From NCBI GenBank assembly GCA_015956445.1, contig WIUZ02000002.1, forward strand, positions 3,391,737-3,455,736: a DNA stretch of 64,000 nucleotides, written 5' to 3'. Within the stretch, counting starts at the first letter, position 1. The number at the start of each line of letters is the position of its first letter. Origin of the DNA: Thelephora terrestris (lineage: Eukaryota; Basidiomycota; Agaricomycetes; Thelephorales; Thelephoraceae). Below are positions 12,241-24,400 of this stretch, one piece after another. The notes under the pieces were generated by a model. It had not been told where the DNA came from. It ran no database searches and saw only the letters and a program-made list of their open reading frames with translations. Position numbers and translations under genes: made by a program.

Positions 12241-14687
12241 TTCAAGAGTGTCCTTGGGACTGTGGTGCTGGTGTTCAACCCTCTCACAGCAAAGGCACTC
12301 TCAGATCTCCTCAAAACATCCAAAATCCTTACCACCCTCCGTTCCCTCCATTCTCTCCTCATTGTGCCAGATACAGGAACAACAGATGGTTCTATTCGAC
12401 CCTTCCACAAGTCATTTCCTGACTTCCTCACAGACACTGAAAGGTGTGGGAAGCAATGGCTTGTGGTGGAACCAGAGATTCATGCAAAAATCTTGCTTTC
12501 ATGCCTGGAGTTGATGAAGGAGAGGCTGAAGAGGAACATATGTGACCTTGATGACTTTATTGAGGTCAAGGACCTTTCTACTCAAGACACAGATAAAATT
12601 GGTGATGCCTTGAAATATGCATGCCAGTTTTGGACAAAGCACCTTCTGGGGACCATTGGAAGCAGTTCCTATGTCAGGGAAATAGAGAAGGCAATGGATG
12701 AATTCTCTACAACAAGCTTGTTGGATTGGATAGAAGTCCTTGTCCTTACAGGGAACCTTGACACTGGAGTGTATGCCATGAATGATGTTAAGCAATGGTG
12801 TGCTTCAGTAAGTTCTCTTCCAAATTTCTGCTGAGACTCATATTAATGAATATCCAGGCAGGAGTTTTGTGCATATGGGCCAATGATACTCAATGCTTCC
12901 TGTTGGAGCATTTTGATGCAATCCACCACTCCCCTTCCCAGATATATCATTCTGCCCTCCCGTTTTCTCCTTCTTCATCATGGATTAATCAGCAGTACCA
13001 TGCAAAGTTCTCAAATGAAGTCAAGGTAGTCAAAGGGCTCCCAGTCACATGGGGGGGCAGTTTCCGACCAGTTCCCTTTGCTAGTTGTCCATGTGCAATC
13101 TCAAACTGGAACAACTTGATTGCAGTTGGTCTGTCAGGTGGAGATGTTGTTATTTCAGATGCAATCATTGGCAGCCAAGCAGCTGTTCTTTCTGGACACA
13201 CTGGTTCAGTTAGATCTGTCATCTTCTCATCAGATGGGGTGTTACTTGTATCTGGAAGTAATGATGAGACTGTGAAGGTCTGGGATGTGCAGACTGGTGG
13301 AATTGTTAAGACCCTTCATGGCCACAAGGCTATGGTCTTGTCTGTTTCCATCTCAAGAGATTCTACCATGATTGTTTCAGGGGATGACAATGGAATCATC
13401 TTCTTGTGGAATATTGAGACCTGGCAGGGCCATTTTGTCATTGAGCAACAGAAGCACATATCCTATGTTACGTTTTCCCCCACCGACCCCCAATGCCTCA
13501 TATCTGTATCTGATTCCAAAGTTTGGCAATTGAATACTAAGGGTCAACAGACTGGACAACCCTATGATTGTTCTTGCTTTGCTTTCTCCCCAGACGGCAC
13601 TCAGTGTGTTTTGTGCAATGAAAGTTTAGTCACAATCCAGTGCTCTGTTACCAGAAAAACTATGGCCAAATTCCATATAGCCAATAACCATGCCCAACGA
13701 TGTTGTTTCTCCCCTGATGGCAGGCTTGTTGCAGTTGCCACTATGTTGCAAATCTTTGTTTGGGACATCACCAGCCAAAATTCTCACCCCATGGGGATAT
13801 TTTGTCCATCAGGTGTATTATATGGCCTGGCATTATCTGCACCCTCTGTTCTCATCTTAATATCTGAGGGCAAGTCAATCGGATTCTGGCAGATTGGTAG
13901 TTCTGCATTGGACCCAGCCATCTCTGATCAAGAGTCCACTTCATTATTCTCACCTTCAATCTTCTCTATCACTCTACAACCAAGAGATGGGATTGTTATC
14001 TCAAGTGATCAAGCTGGAGTGGTAAATATCTGGGATATTTTCACTGGCCTCTGCAAAGCATCCTTCCGGACCCCAGCTGAACACTACTCAAGAGATGTCC
14101 AACTGATAGATGGGGAGTTGATCACAGCTTGGAAGATCAGTAATGATGGAATTCAGATCTGGGCAACTGAGAGAGCCAAATCCCTCCACAAGCACAAGGT
14201 GGAGGATTTAGGGTACAACATCCTGAAGATATCAGTGGATGGGTCTAAGCTTTTTGGCCTGTGGTCCAATGAACCCATTCGAGCCTGGGATATGTGGACA
14301 GGGGAGCCCAAGGGTACCACCAAGTCAGAAGTGAATTTAATAGGAAATCTTCACTATTTGGATGGTTCAAAAATCTGGGGTTCACCTCAGGACTCCTCAA
14401 TTCAGGGGTGGGACTTTGGGATCTTAGGCTCTGCCCCTAATCCATTGCCAGACACACCTTCAGAGAGATGCAATTTTGGTCTTATTGATGGACCCCCCAG
14501 GATTAAGGATAATCGCACTGGAAAAGTGGTTTTTCAACTGTCTGGGAGGTATGCAGACCCTCTGGTGGCACAGTGGGATGGTCAGTATCTAGTTGCTGGC
14601 TATAGAACTGGGGAAGTTTTGATTTTAGATTACTGTCACATTTACCCTGAGCAGCAACCCGGAGTATATTGGCTGCACAGGTGGTAG
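10000..14687 (+). CDS. NACHT-WD40 (NLR-like STAND) protein, right copy
   Basis: Eight exons (10000-10204, 10272-10427, 10487-10731, 10774-10910, 10964-11102, 11165-11197, 11248-12807, 12858-14687) give about 1434 residues with consistent phases. Order of parts: a basic N-terminus (MGLRKIFHRIRDRLRERRRA); a Pro-rich region made of two similar exons; a helical domain (SLAYSAAKTILLGVRESAD, about 125-300) of the kind seen before NACHT in mushroom NLRs; NACHT with Walker A GLAGTGKTT (about 361-369) and Walker B LIIIDALDEC (about 457-466); a helical arm; and a C-terminal WD40 propeller from about 915, with clear repeats such as LSGHTGSVRSVIFSSDG...VKVWD. Most WD repeats after the first two are divergent, unlike the high-identity repeats of the HET-D/E type. 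Probable cytosolic STAND ATPase triggered through its propeller. The exact ligand and effector are unknown. Confidence 0.88.
10205..10731 (+). repeat. Tandemly duplicated intron-exon cassette inside the NLR gene
   Basis: Exons 2 and 3 start alike: DSPSTFIQLQPDSSKKQ against DFPYTSTPFQPDSSEKQG. The introns before them are also similar (gtacgcacccattcacttc...gcgcgacgcag against gtatgcggccattttcttcc...cgctacccag). This points to duplication of a whole intron-exon unit within the Pro-rich linker. The left copy (1510-1969) shares it, so the event predates the inverted duplication. Confidence 0.75.
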
Positions 14688-15212
14688 ACTAGACATGTGT
14701 TAGATAGGAAGTAGTGCTAATGCAATAAAAACTAAGCATGACTGCTCTCAGTCTGAGGAAATCGGAAATAGATATAAAAGTATTCCTTGTCATAGTTAGT
14801 CTGATTTACTCTCCATTACAGTCTCTGAAGGCAAGCATTCCCATAACCCTCTCTTGCCACACTATTTGTACCTTTGCTCTTCATTCCATTTGCAGTATCC
14901 CTCTCTATAGGGCTCAGCAGTTTCCTCTTGAACCCCCTCCCTTTCCCAACTGGGGAGGAGTAACAATCCTTGGAGTTGCCCCCCCCCCCCCCCCCAGCCA
15001 CTCTCCTTTGCTTTCTCTCCAAAAAGCATCCCTCAAGAGGCAATGGAGATGAGATATGAGGGGGTCTAACAATTACAGTGTTTGAACCATGTGTTGATGC
15101 ATGGGCTATAGCTAAGCCAAGTTTTGAGGTCTCATGTTAAATCCTGAGTTGCTGAGTGTTTGCACCAGTAATCAACATTTGCACGATTTGGTGAGTAGGC
15201 AGCTCAAGATGA
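14688..15212. other. NLR downstream region with a poly-C tract
   Basis: 3' flank of the NLR gene. Contains an uninterrupted run of about 17 C at about 14980-14996 and otherwise AT-rich sequence. No gene seen. Confidence 0.5.
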
Positions 15213-15433
15213 CACTGGGAGTAAGAGCACCTGGAATCAACAATCACAGCTTGATTACATGGTGAGTTCTGGTACACTTTCCACAGATTTTAAATGCCAA
15301 TTTCAGGTTGATTACATTCCAAATGTTCCCTTGACATATAATCAAACTGGAATCAGTGATTACAATTTGTGGAAAGTGCACCTGAACTTACTGTGTAATC
15401 AAGATGTAATTCCAGGTGCCCTTGCCCCCAGTG
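15213..15433. mobile_element. CACTG foldback element E1 (221 bp)
   Basis: Ends CACTGGGAGTAAGAGCACC...GGTGCCCTTGCCCCCAGTG, target duplication TGA at 15210-15212 and 15434-15436. Internal arms pair imperfectly (gattacat / atgtaatc and ctttccaca / tgtggaaag). Shortest member of the family in this window; no coding capacity. Confidence 0.75.
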
Positions 15434-15436
15434 TGA

Positions 15437-16024
15437 GGACCGCTGGTCTTTGGTTCCAATCTCACCCAAGACGCAGCACTTTGTTGTTTTCGACCCTATC
15501 TTCGGAAAAGGCTGACTGAATGAAGTGTGGGGTAGATTGGATCAACAGATCTTTGTATGAAAAGTCCTGTCTACATCAGCAAAACCGATCGGTCGCTGTG
15601 AGGCTCTGTGCGCTCTGTGACGATCGGTCGTCACAGATACATACCACAGCGTCACAACAACTCTGATGTGCTGGTTCTCTGACCCGCTGTGGTGCTGTGC
15701 TCCTGTGCTCCTGTGTGGGGTGTCGAGTAATGGGTGGATTGTTCAGCGGGATGTTGCGGGATGGGTTGGGATGGGTTGGGACAGCGCAGGCCCGGTTTTC
15801 GTGAAAAGGTCAACATTATCTGATTTCAGAGTGGTATGATGTAAAGTAGTAAACAAATGTGCTAGATATATTGATCCTAACGCGAGAGGAGTCATCTGAT
15901 TAAGCAAAGGGGCAACGGGGCAAAGGGGCAACGGAAGAAGGTTGTTTCAACAGGCAGGTTGCATCATCAGTCATCGTCTGCTGGGGGGACCCCGAGGCCG
16001 TCGAGAACGACCTGGACAAAATCA
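15437..16024. other. Intergenic region
   Basis: No gene seen. Holds a short perfect palindrome region ctgtgacgatcggtcgtcac (about 15615-15635) and short G-rich repeats (gatgggttgg twice near 15770). Confidence 0.4.
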
Positions 16025-16621
16025 CTAGTGAATGCCGTCAGTCACCAACCCGTCAATTTGGAAGAAGGGGTGCTTGGCGCACCTTTCACACGCCCAGGAA
16101 CTGAAGCGATCAGAAGCATCCCCAGAGTAAGGGTCGTTTTCGAGGCGGTCAACGATATGGTCGTGGATTTCGGTGTAGGCGGGCAAGGTCTTGAGACAGT
16201 CGAATTTCCTCTGGACGTAGTTCCCACTTTGCCACTCTTCGAGGGCAGCTTGGTACTGTGGGTGGGTTTGAGGTGTGAACTTAAGGGACTCCAAAATAAT
16301 AAACGGACGTACTGCTGTTGCGGCGAAAGCAACCATTACGACGGTCACTGAAGCCAACCACTCGCTGTCTTCACTCGGGTTAGACTGTTTGAGGGCCTGT
16401 TTCCATTTCTCCTCCTCGTAGAAACTCCTGCAAAGCTTCTCAAGGATTGGATGTGCGAAGAGGTCACCCTGTAGGGGTCGTTAAGCGTTAAAGGATGGAG
16501 GGGAGTCAACACTCACGTCGACACTTGGAGGATCATTGAGGAATGCGAATTGCGCAAGGCGAGAGGCAACAGTAGCACGAACATGGTCAGGACTGTGGAG
16601 GAGTTGTTCGGACTTGGCCAT
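16025..16621 (-). pseudogene. DUF6532-like fragment
   Basis: Three exons read on the minus strand: 16517-16621, 16313-16468 and 16025-16255. Spliced, they give MAKSEQLLHSPDHVRATVA...DLFAHPILEKLCRSFYEEE...VTVVMVAFAATA then YQAALEEWQSG...ending GLVTDGIH. The AFAATA-Y.AALEEW.SG block across the second intron is the signature of basidiomycete DUF6532 proteins (function unknown). The usual N-terminal half is missing: upstream the sequence passes into the Plavaka-like relic on the other strand. It is therefore best read as a 5'-truncated gene, perhaps broken by that insertion. Confidence 0.6.
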
Positions 16622-16629
16622 GGACTTCT

Positions 16630-17512
16630 TTGGTCGCACGGGTTGCGTCAGAAGGAACTAGTACAAGTGTTCCTCGGCCACTGTGCGCCATTGCAACTTC
16701 ATGGGCTGTGTTCAACGTCAACCGCAAGCCGGACATCCCTCGAATCTCCATTGATGCCCTCGCTGAGAAGTACAAGCTACCAGACCTTCGCCCAGCCCTC
16801 CTCGACTTCTTCTCCCAGTGGTCCAACGACCCCTTGTTCCATTCCATTGGCGGTCGGCGTGGAACTCACACAAACGCCCGACTCCCCTTCACGAACGTCA
16901 TTGTGTGGTATTCAGTTCGCATACAGACATACTCCTTGGATGACAAATCTGTCACAAGCCCTCGACGCCTCAACGCGACACCTCCCTGTGACTCATGGCC
17001 CTTTGGACGGTATGACACCGCACTGTTTGCCCACAGCAATGTGGATCCTGCACTTTCTCCGGATGTTGGACTCGCTGGTAAGTCCGCCTGCGCTTATCCA
17101 CCCTCCTGACCACCAACATCACTTTGCAGGATATGATATTTCCCAAATTCGACTGATCCTCCACCTGATCTGGGATAGGGAGGTCCCTGATGCACCATCA
17201 TACCTGGTCTACGCCCAACGATTCAACATCATCCCTCAACTCACCTCCATTCCCCCTACCCATGCCGCCATTCCCAATCCCGTCACCGGCCTATATCTTG
17301 TCAAACGTGCACTTCGTGCGGATAAATCGCGCATTGGAGACATCATCCCCCTTTCCCACTGCCGCGTACCCATTCAGCTGGTTCCTCGATTTGGCGCGAA
17401 AGCAGATGCCCGAATTACCAGTAGGAATAGTATGGAGTGGAGCAGGGAATTTTTTCTAAACACGTACTTTGACAAGGACATTTTTCAGTATTTACGAGGC
17501 TCCCGTCTGTAA
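16630..17512 (+). pseudogene. C-terminal remnant of a Plavaka-like (CMC) transposon protein
   Basis: Two exons, about 16630-17077 and 17130-17512. They read RISIDALAEKYKLPDLRPAL..., WPFGRYDTALF..., then after the intron GYDISQIRLILHLIW..., PVTGLYLVKRALRAD...GDIIPL, LVPRFGAKADARITSRNSME and finally YFDKDIFQYL. This order of motifs (YKLPDLR, PFGRYD, QIRLIL, DIIPL, LVPRFG, EFF.N.YFDK) is what I know from the C-terminal region of mushroom Plavaka-type transposases. The DDE core upstream is absent, so it is a relic. The family assignment is from memory and was not searched. Confidence 0.55.
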
Positions 17513-18000
17513 TTACCGATCCATTTTTTGACTTGTAAACAACCCGAAATCCATCCAATAAAGTTTGTTCTGTGTTCCCGATAAATTTGACTTTAACTTT
17601 GAAGTGACTGACTACGTAAAGAACCTACAGAACCACAGAACAAACTACTAGTCCCACCCAGCACGCCAGTGCTCCAGTGCCCCAGAGGCGACGCCAGTGG
17701 TACAGCCCCACAGTGGTTCTGGGATCACGTCTGGGGTCGGGAATTCGCGTCCAGTGTCACAGCCGCCAATCGGGTTTGCTGATGTATGGCAGGCATTCAG
17801 TCGGCTGTGTAGGTTGTGTCACTGTCAGCTACGCCTACATGGTCCAATGTCAAGAAGGTGCCAAGGCAGGGAAGCGCCCCTCTAATTGAGTCTGACCCCC
17901 CACACTGTGCCCATCTCTTGTGGTCAAGCGCATCAATGGGCTGACAGATAGGTGCTGTGTGGAATCCACTAGATGCATCCAAAAATGGGTAGTACATAAA
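17513..18000. other. Intergenic region
   Basis: No gene recognised; only short open frames. Confidence 0.4.
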
Positions 18001-18002
18001 GA

Positions 18003-18200
18003 TCTTGACGGCGGGTTAGGTCAGCGGGTAAGCCCTCTGATGAGCCCCTTCGCAAGGGTGAAACCCAAAGTCTGAATGTCTTCTTGTTAAGATCAGTGAT
18101 GACTGGCACATCAGTGACCTAGCTGAAAACCTGTTGTAGTTGGGAGCCTCAAAGAACTGAGACTCGAGAGCGAGGGCCTTCAAGCAAGCAAGAGGTGGGT
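18003..18200 (+). repeat. Possible tRNA-derived SINE-like segment
   Basis: ggcgggttaggtcagcgggt resembles a pol III A box (TRGYNNARNNG, near 18016-18028). About 35 bases on, gggtgaaaccc resembles a degenerate B box. A stem-like gccccttcgcaagggt lies between. Similar to a tRNA-derived SINE head, but there is no terminal repeat or tail to prove it, and only one copy is in the window. Confidence 0.3.
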
Positions 18201-18217
18201 ACTGGTGTAGTGCCTCT

Positions 18218-19154
18218 CACTGGGGACAAGCCCCTACTTACTGAATAGGTACTTTGTGAATACATTGTAGTTCCATGTCCAATGTACTGACATTTTGCTG
18301 GGCAAAAACAAGCTGAGTCCTTTCAGAATGTACAGAACAGTAACTATTACTTCCCAGCTCAGTACATTGTGGAAACATTCAAAAAGTACTGAACCATGTG
18401 ACCACAATGTCCCTGATCAGTAATCGCTCAGTACTTTTTGATTGTCCCAAAGAAAGTGATCAACAAGTGCCTGCGCTGCACGTTGTGGTTTCAATCAAAA
18501 TTTACTGGGTCATGTAACTACAAAATATCAAACTGGTGAATGCTGAGTACTTCTAGAATGTCCTGGGCCCATGTGTCCAAATTTTACACGAGTGGCTCAA
18601 AGAAAATGTGATCACAAAGTACTGAGACTGGGTAAATACTGAACACTTTGAAAGAAACCAAAATATACTGAATTGTTTAAAAACTACTGTGCAACGATTC
18701 AGTATATTTTGGTTTCTTTCAAAGTGTTCAGTATTTACCCAGTCTCAGTACTTTGTGATCACATTTTCTTTGAGCCACTCGTGTAAAATTTGGACACATG
18801 GGCCCAGGACATTCTAGAAGTACTCAGCATTTACCAGTTTGATACTTTGTAGTTACATGACCCAGTAAATTTTTATTGAAACCACAACATGCAGCGCAGG
18901 CACTTGTTGATCACTTTCTTTGTGACAATCAAAAAGTACTGAGCGATTACTGATCGGGGACATTGTGGTCACATGATTCAGTACTTTTTGAACGTTTCCA
19001 CGATGTACTGAGCTGGGAAGTAGTAGTTACATTGTTCTGTACATTCTGAAAGAACTCAACTTGTACTTGCCCAGCAAAGTGTTAGTACATTGGACATGGA
19101 ACTACAATGTATTCACCAAGTACCTGGTCAGTAAGTAGGGGCTTGTCCCCAGTG
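18218..19154. mobile_element. CACTG foldback element E2 (937 bp)
   Basis: Nearly perfect 0.94-kb palindrome: ends CACTGGGGACAAGCCCCTAC...GTAGGGGCTTGTCCCCAGTG, target duplication TCT (18215-18217, 19155-19157). The two arms of about 460 bp pair around an unpaired loop of about 20 nt near 18680-18700. Internal sequence is built from AGTACT-, GTGATCAC- and TACTGA-like words. No open frame of note. Confidence 0.9.
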
Positions 19155-19157
19155 TCT

Positions 19158-19564
19158 AGTTCTGGGGATGTGGGATTCTGGTGTTTGCTGTCCTCAGTCC
19201 TCATTTTTCCTCTTTGTTTTTCCTCTCCTTTGCAACTTCCTCTTTGCCGGAACTTCCTCTTCTCCAGAATGTGTTCCTCTTTGCTTAGTTCCCCCCTTTA
19301 TGATGACTTTCCCCTTTCCTCCTCTTCCACTATGACTTCACCATTGCATCATAGGTCCATATTTTGCAGTTTTCCTCCCTTCTTCTCTGGATCCTTTTCA
19401 GAGCAGACCTTAGGTATATATATTCTGTATTAGCTACTCTGGAGATCATTGTGCTCCATCCTATTGAAGCCCAGTCAGCCATGTTTCCCCCCTCCTAGTC
19501 TGAAGCTTTGCTCTAGTCCCCTCGTCATCCTCAAGTGTCTTCTTGTCTTCCTCAGTGTCTTCCC
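19158..19564. other. C/T-rich intergenic region
   Basis: Strongly C/T-rich on the plus strand (cttcctctttgccggaac and similar). It resembles 46610-46780 in style, as expected if the two were joined before the 27-kb stack inserted. No gene seen. Confidence 0.4.
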
Positions 19565-21484
19565 TGTCAGGGCCACTCTTGCCCTAGCTACAGCCGAGCG
19601 ACTCTATACGGTTCAGGTGTCCCCACTAGGCAACCGACAAGGCTACGAAGATAGTACTAGACTATCTCTGCCCAAACAACCCACAAGAACTAGGAGATTG
19701 AACTCACTAGATTATCCTCAAAGAGGTATCCGGTTTGATTTGCTGGTTCAATACAGAAAATAGATGCTGGGCTTCTCTCTGATGTTTTACAGATAGCCTC
19801 TTGCTAGGCCTAGGGGTCACTCAGGACACACTAAGGAAGAGGAGTTAACCTGCAATAATCAGCTTGTTCTGTACAGTAGGAAATACAGGTCCTTATATAC
19901 TGTAGCAACGGTTTCTGCTTTAGGAGTGACTAAACATGTCCACTAATGCAAAATTTGGCTGAGCGCCTGCTACGAAAATATTTCAAAAGCGGACTTAGAG
20001 AAATATGAAAGGTAATGAATGTGTGGGAGCGTGGGGCAAGAGGGGGCATGACTAAAGGTCTGGTAACTTCCATAAACAGAACAAAGGATGAGGCAAGGAT
20101 GGCATAAAATAACGAACGTGTCAGGGCCACTCTACCCCAACAACTACCAGTGCACTGAGCCGACTCCGCAGAGTACTCACTAGTCCAACTAGCTGTGAGA
20201 GAACGGTCACGTCTCTATTCTTCCGGTAGGTTGTCCGAGGTCACTACAAGTCAGGTCGAAATCCCAAAGGGAAACCCAACCTAAACCATACTTCGTTCGG
20301 TTTATCAAGCAAGGGTTTATCCCTACCACAGGATTGATGACTCCACCAGATGATCGACTGGACGCTCGAGGTGTTCTATAAAGTGAACGCTGGGGTTCTA
20401 TAGTTACGAGGCACAGTTGAGGCGCAGAGCGGGAGGGAGAGCAGATGGGGGATGTCTTGGGTTCAAACAGAAAACTCTGACTTGGCCTTAACTGCAACTG
20501 GGCTGAGAAGGGCAGAGGATTTCCTGAGGTAACAAAACTAAGGTACTACGATACAGCCACAGTTGCTACTTATACTAAAGGAGTGGCCATGATGTCAGTA
20601 ACCCTAATATACCCTTATCAAGATAGAACAAAGGGAGATAAGGAGTGTGAGAACGCTAAGTAAGGGAAGCGAACAAATATGACGCGTGGGAGAATAAAAG
20701 ACAAAGGGCCTTACTAGTGTGTGAAGGATTGCATAAGAGATAACAATAGTCCGCATGAAACATAGGGGTAAAGATAACACTAGTACTAAAAGAAAAAGGG
20801 GCATGGGGTCATGAAAATTCGTACCTGGGGATCACACCCAAGGGTCAGGTGGAAACCTCCCTTTACATGGCTTTGCCAGCTGGATTCGGGAATGAAACCA
20901 TACAGCATCCCTTGTTGTCTGTAGGCGGTAACAGCATCATGGACTAGTGGCAACCTCAACGTACGTCCAAACATGAGGAGGTCGGACCTAGACTCATGGG
21001 ACATGAGGGATTACAGCTTCACCGGTGTTTCACGCTAATGGCTACTTCCACATTCACTGAGCTAACCAGAAGGATCCTAAGGCGATGCTTCTGAATAACA
21101 GCAATTCCTTTCTCCGGTTAGGAGACTGTGATGTGACTGTCCACGTGTGTGATCAGGGTCCAGGGTTGGTCATTATCGTGATGTCATAAATGAGTCATGA
21201 GGGTCGTAAAGGGGTCGTCAAGGTCATGAGACCTATTTTTAGTGCGCGCGTGTTCTAGGCATTCCGGAACGAAGTTCTTCCAAGGCCATCCCGTGGGCCG
21301 AGGTGTCAGCTTGATGTAGTAAGCCAACGATGATGGTACAGTGGCGAAAGTTGATGTGACCCGGACCAATGAGGTGCGTCGAAGTAGGTCATGTGAAGGA
21401 TCACCGATCTAGGCTATAAGAAGGACGTCTTCTTGGAGCCATCCTTGATCAGCAACACCAGCAACTTCCCATCACTTTACCAAC

Positions 21485-24400
21485 ATGTCTTTCCCCAACA
21501 ACCATACCTACAAAGTCGCCAATGGTATCTCCACCATCTCCCATATCGATCGTCGTGCCGCCAACCGCAAGACCTACGCCAATGAGGCGGGGGTTCCATA
21601 CGCTACGGATGAACAGGTATGGGGGAGAGCTAGAGCTTCTGGTGTTTGTTCTAACTCCTTCCCTTAGGTAGAGGTCGTACGTTCTTTGGCAGGATGTCGA
21701 ACTAACTTCCTCTAGATCTTGGAAGTCGTCAAGCAGGTGGATGCTGAACATCTCAGGGAGACGATCCCACATTTGATGGGATTGACCTGGGATGATGAGC
21801 TCTGGGTCTGGTCCATGATCGCCGAGAAGGTAATCTTCCAGATGAGGGGTAGGTTTGGGGAACTGGAGCATCCCATCAAAAAGGAGCTCTGGTACACCCT
21901 GCAGAGGGGTATCTATGATCAGGACCTGTTGGAGCACAGGGCAACTGTTCCTCAGGCCGTCCGCCACGCCACCGCTTCCACCACACTGTTGTGGTCGCTC
22001 GTTCGAGAGGGGGAAAGCCGAGTAGGTTTTCCGTTTGGATATTCGAGTATGACTCTCAACTAACCAAACTGCCTAGGTTGAAGGGTTGGAGCGCGAGGTG
22101 AAGGAGGCAAAGGCAGACATCCTTCGTCTGTCCATAGAGGGTCTCTTGATGAAGGAGACCATGGCCAACTTCCAGAAGAAGACAAATGAGGTGTTGGAGG
22201 CGATGGTTGCTAACCATCAAGAGCTAGTCACCGGTCTGAAGGTTCAGGACGACAACATCCGGGGGGCCTTTGATGCGAGGGATGATCGCCTGGATAGGCA
22301 CTTGAAGAAGATCGGGGACAAAAGCAATAAGGTAGCTTTCCTCATCTCGATGACAAAATGAGGGAAGCTGACACTTTCTAGATTGAGGAACTCAAGGACT
22401 TGGTGTCCGTGTTGACTGCGCGGGTCGAATCCCTACAGGATAAGACCTGCAACTGCAAGGAAGGTCCCGTCTTGGTTGGACAGGGTACGGCCAATGTTCC
22501 ATTCGAGTTGGAGTACGCTGACGAGGTGGTACTCCTGTCGCCTAACCTGTCGTCCTACGCCATGCCTCCAATAGAGAACAAGGCTCCTATCCCAACTCTG
22601 GCTCCGGCTTCTACCTTGGCCAAGTCCAACAAGGAGAATTGTAGGTGTTGTCCGCCGCAGCCGATCAGCCAGTTGGTGCCGATCGAGGACATAGTTGTGG
22701 ACCGAGCCGAAGATGCTCCGAGGGTCGCCGAGGTGCGTCCGGTGACTAAGGGGCAGCGTAGCAAACGCTCTCGACGCTGTCTTGCTCATCGTATGGCACC
22801 CTCGGCTAATCCTTACCCGCATCCAGTTGAGTTGGATGGTGATGAGTCTGGTCGAGGTTCGGGAAGACCGTTCCGATACCGGGTCAACCGTCCCAACCGA
22901 CAGGTCAAGTCGGAGGTCCAGCGCACACTGGGTCCAGGGTAGAATAGGTTTTGGGGGATTATTCTAAACAATATTCTGAATATAATTAAAATAATAAATG
23001 TGTTATTTTCAAAACAGATTCTGCCCACATTCAAGGAATATGCAAATGCAAATGAACTCTCAGCAGAGTTGGCTCTGGGCATCAGATTTGAATAAAATAA
23101 TCCTAGGATATGGCTAGAATATGTTTAAAATAAGACATGTTTATTATTCTAATTATATTTTGAATATTATTTAGAATAATCCCCAGAAACCTATCCTATC
23201 CTGGACCCAGTGGCAGGCACCTCACCCAACTCGCAGTCACTGGGGGCAAGGGGACAAATACCTGGTGGGTACATGCTGAACACATTGTGATCACAGTCAA
23301 CAAGTGATCACAATGTGCCCAGTGGGGGAAATTTGAATACATTCAAAATGTGCCTGGCCATGTGAGTCCAATGTGCCCAGTAGGCACATTTTGATTGTGA
23401 TCACAATGTACCCATCAATGTGATCTCAATGTGCCCACTGGGGACATTTTGATTGCGATCACAATGTACACATCAATGTGAACTCAATGTGCCTGCTGTG
23501 CACATTTTGATTTTGTGATCACAATTTTCCCATCAATGTGTTCTCAATGTACCCAGCTCATTACATAATAGTTTCTTTCACAATGTTGTCCACAATGTAT
23601 CCAGCATGTGGCTGAGCCACTCATTCAAAATTCTTTCACAAAGTATCCAGTGATGTGTCTAGAATGTGTACAGCCATACACATAGTGATTTCTTTGAAAG
23701 CTCATGGTGAAATCAAACAATATTGAGATTACATTGTGATTACTTCAAAAAGAACCCCCTGGGGACATTATGGACACAACACTGGGTAATCTTTGAAAGA
23801 ATTTTGAATGAGTGGCTCAGCCACATGCTGGACACATTGTGGACAACATTGTGAAAGAAACTATTATGTAATGAGCTGGGTACATTGAGAACACATTGAT
23901 GGGAACATTGTGATCACAATCAAAATGTGCACAGCAGACACATTGAGTTCACATTGATGTGTACATTGTGATCGCAATCAAAATGTCCCCAGTGGGCACA
24001 TTGAGATCACATTGATGGGTACATTGTGATCACAATCCAAATGTGCCTACTGGGCACATTGGACTCACATGGCCAGGCACATTTTGAATGTATTCAAATT
24101 TCCCCCACTGGGCACATTGTTGACTGTGATCACAATGTGTTCAGCATGTACCCACCAGGTATTTGTCCCCTTGCCCCCAGTGAGTACAGGATCCCGCCCA
24201 GGCCTCCGATGAGGGAGACGGAGGGTCGCTCTTCGACTACATCAACAGTGCTGCCGAGCAGTCACCCGGTGATGGAGATGTGGGACCAGGTGTTCCGAAG
24301 TTCAGTGACATCTGGGCGGCTGGTGGGACCTTACGAAGGCATCTCTTTGTATCGACTTGAACTAGATATTCAGTTGAGCGCTGTCAGGGTTGTGGGCCTG

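Noticed and set aside
14980-14996. Poly-C tract as a regulatory signal
   Set aside because: Simple homopolymer in a gene's 3' flank; could also be of uncertain length in the assembly.
18040-18130. C/D-box snoRNA (gtgatga and ctga words)
   Set aside because: Spacing too short and no flanking stem; the SINE-like reading fits slightly better.
19565-20600. Two TGTCAGGGCCACTCT copies (19565 and 20119) as a pair of short LTRs
   Set aside because: They are the ends of two different nested units, each with its own distant partner end and its own 5-bp duplication.
22923-22943. Stop codon ending gene M1 at 22942 (RTLGPG*)
   Set aside because: The last codons belong to element E9; the gene's own sequence continues beyond E9, E3 and U3.
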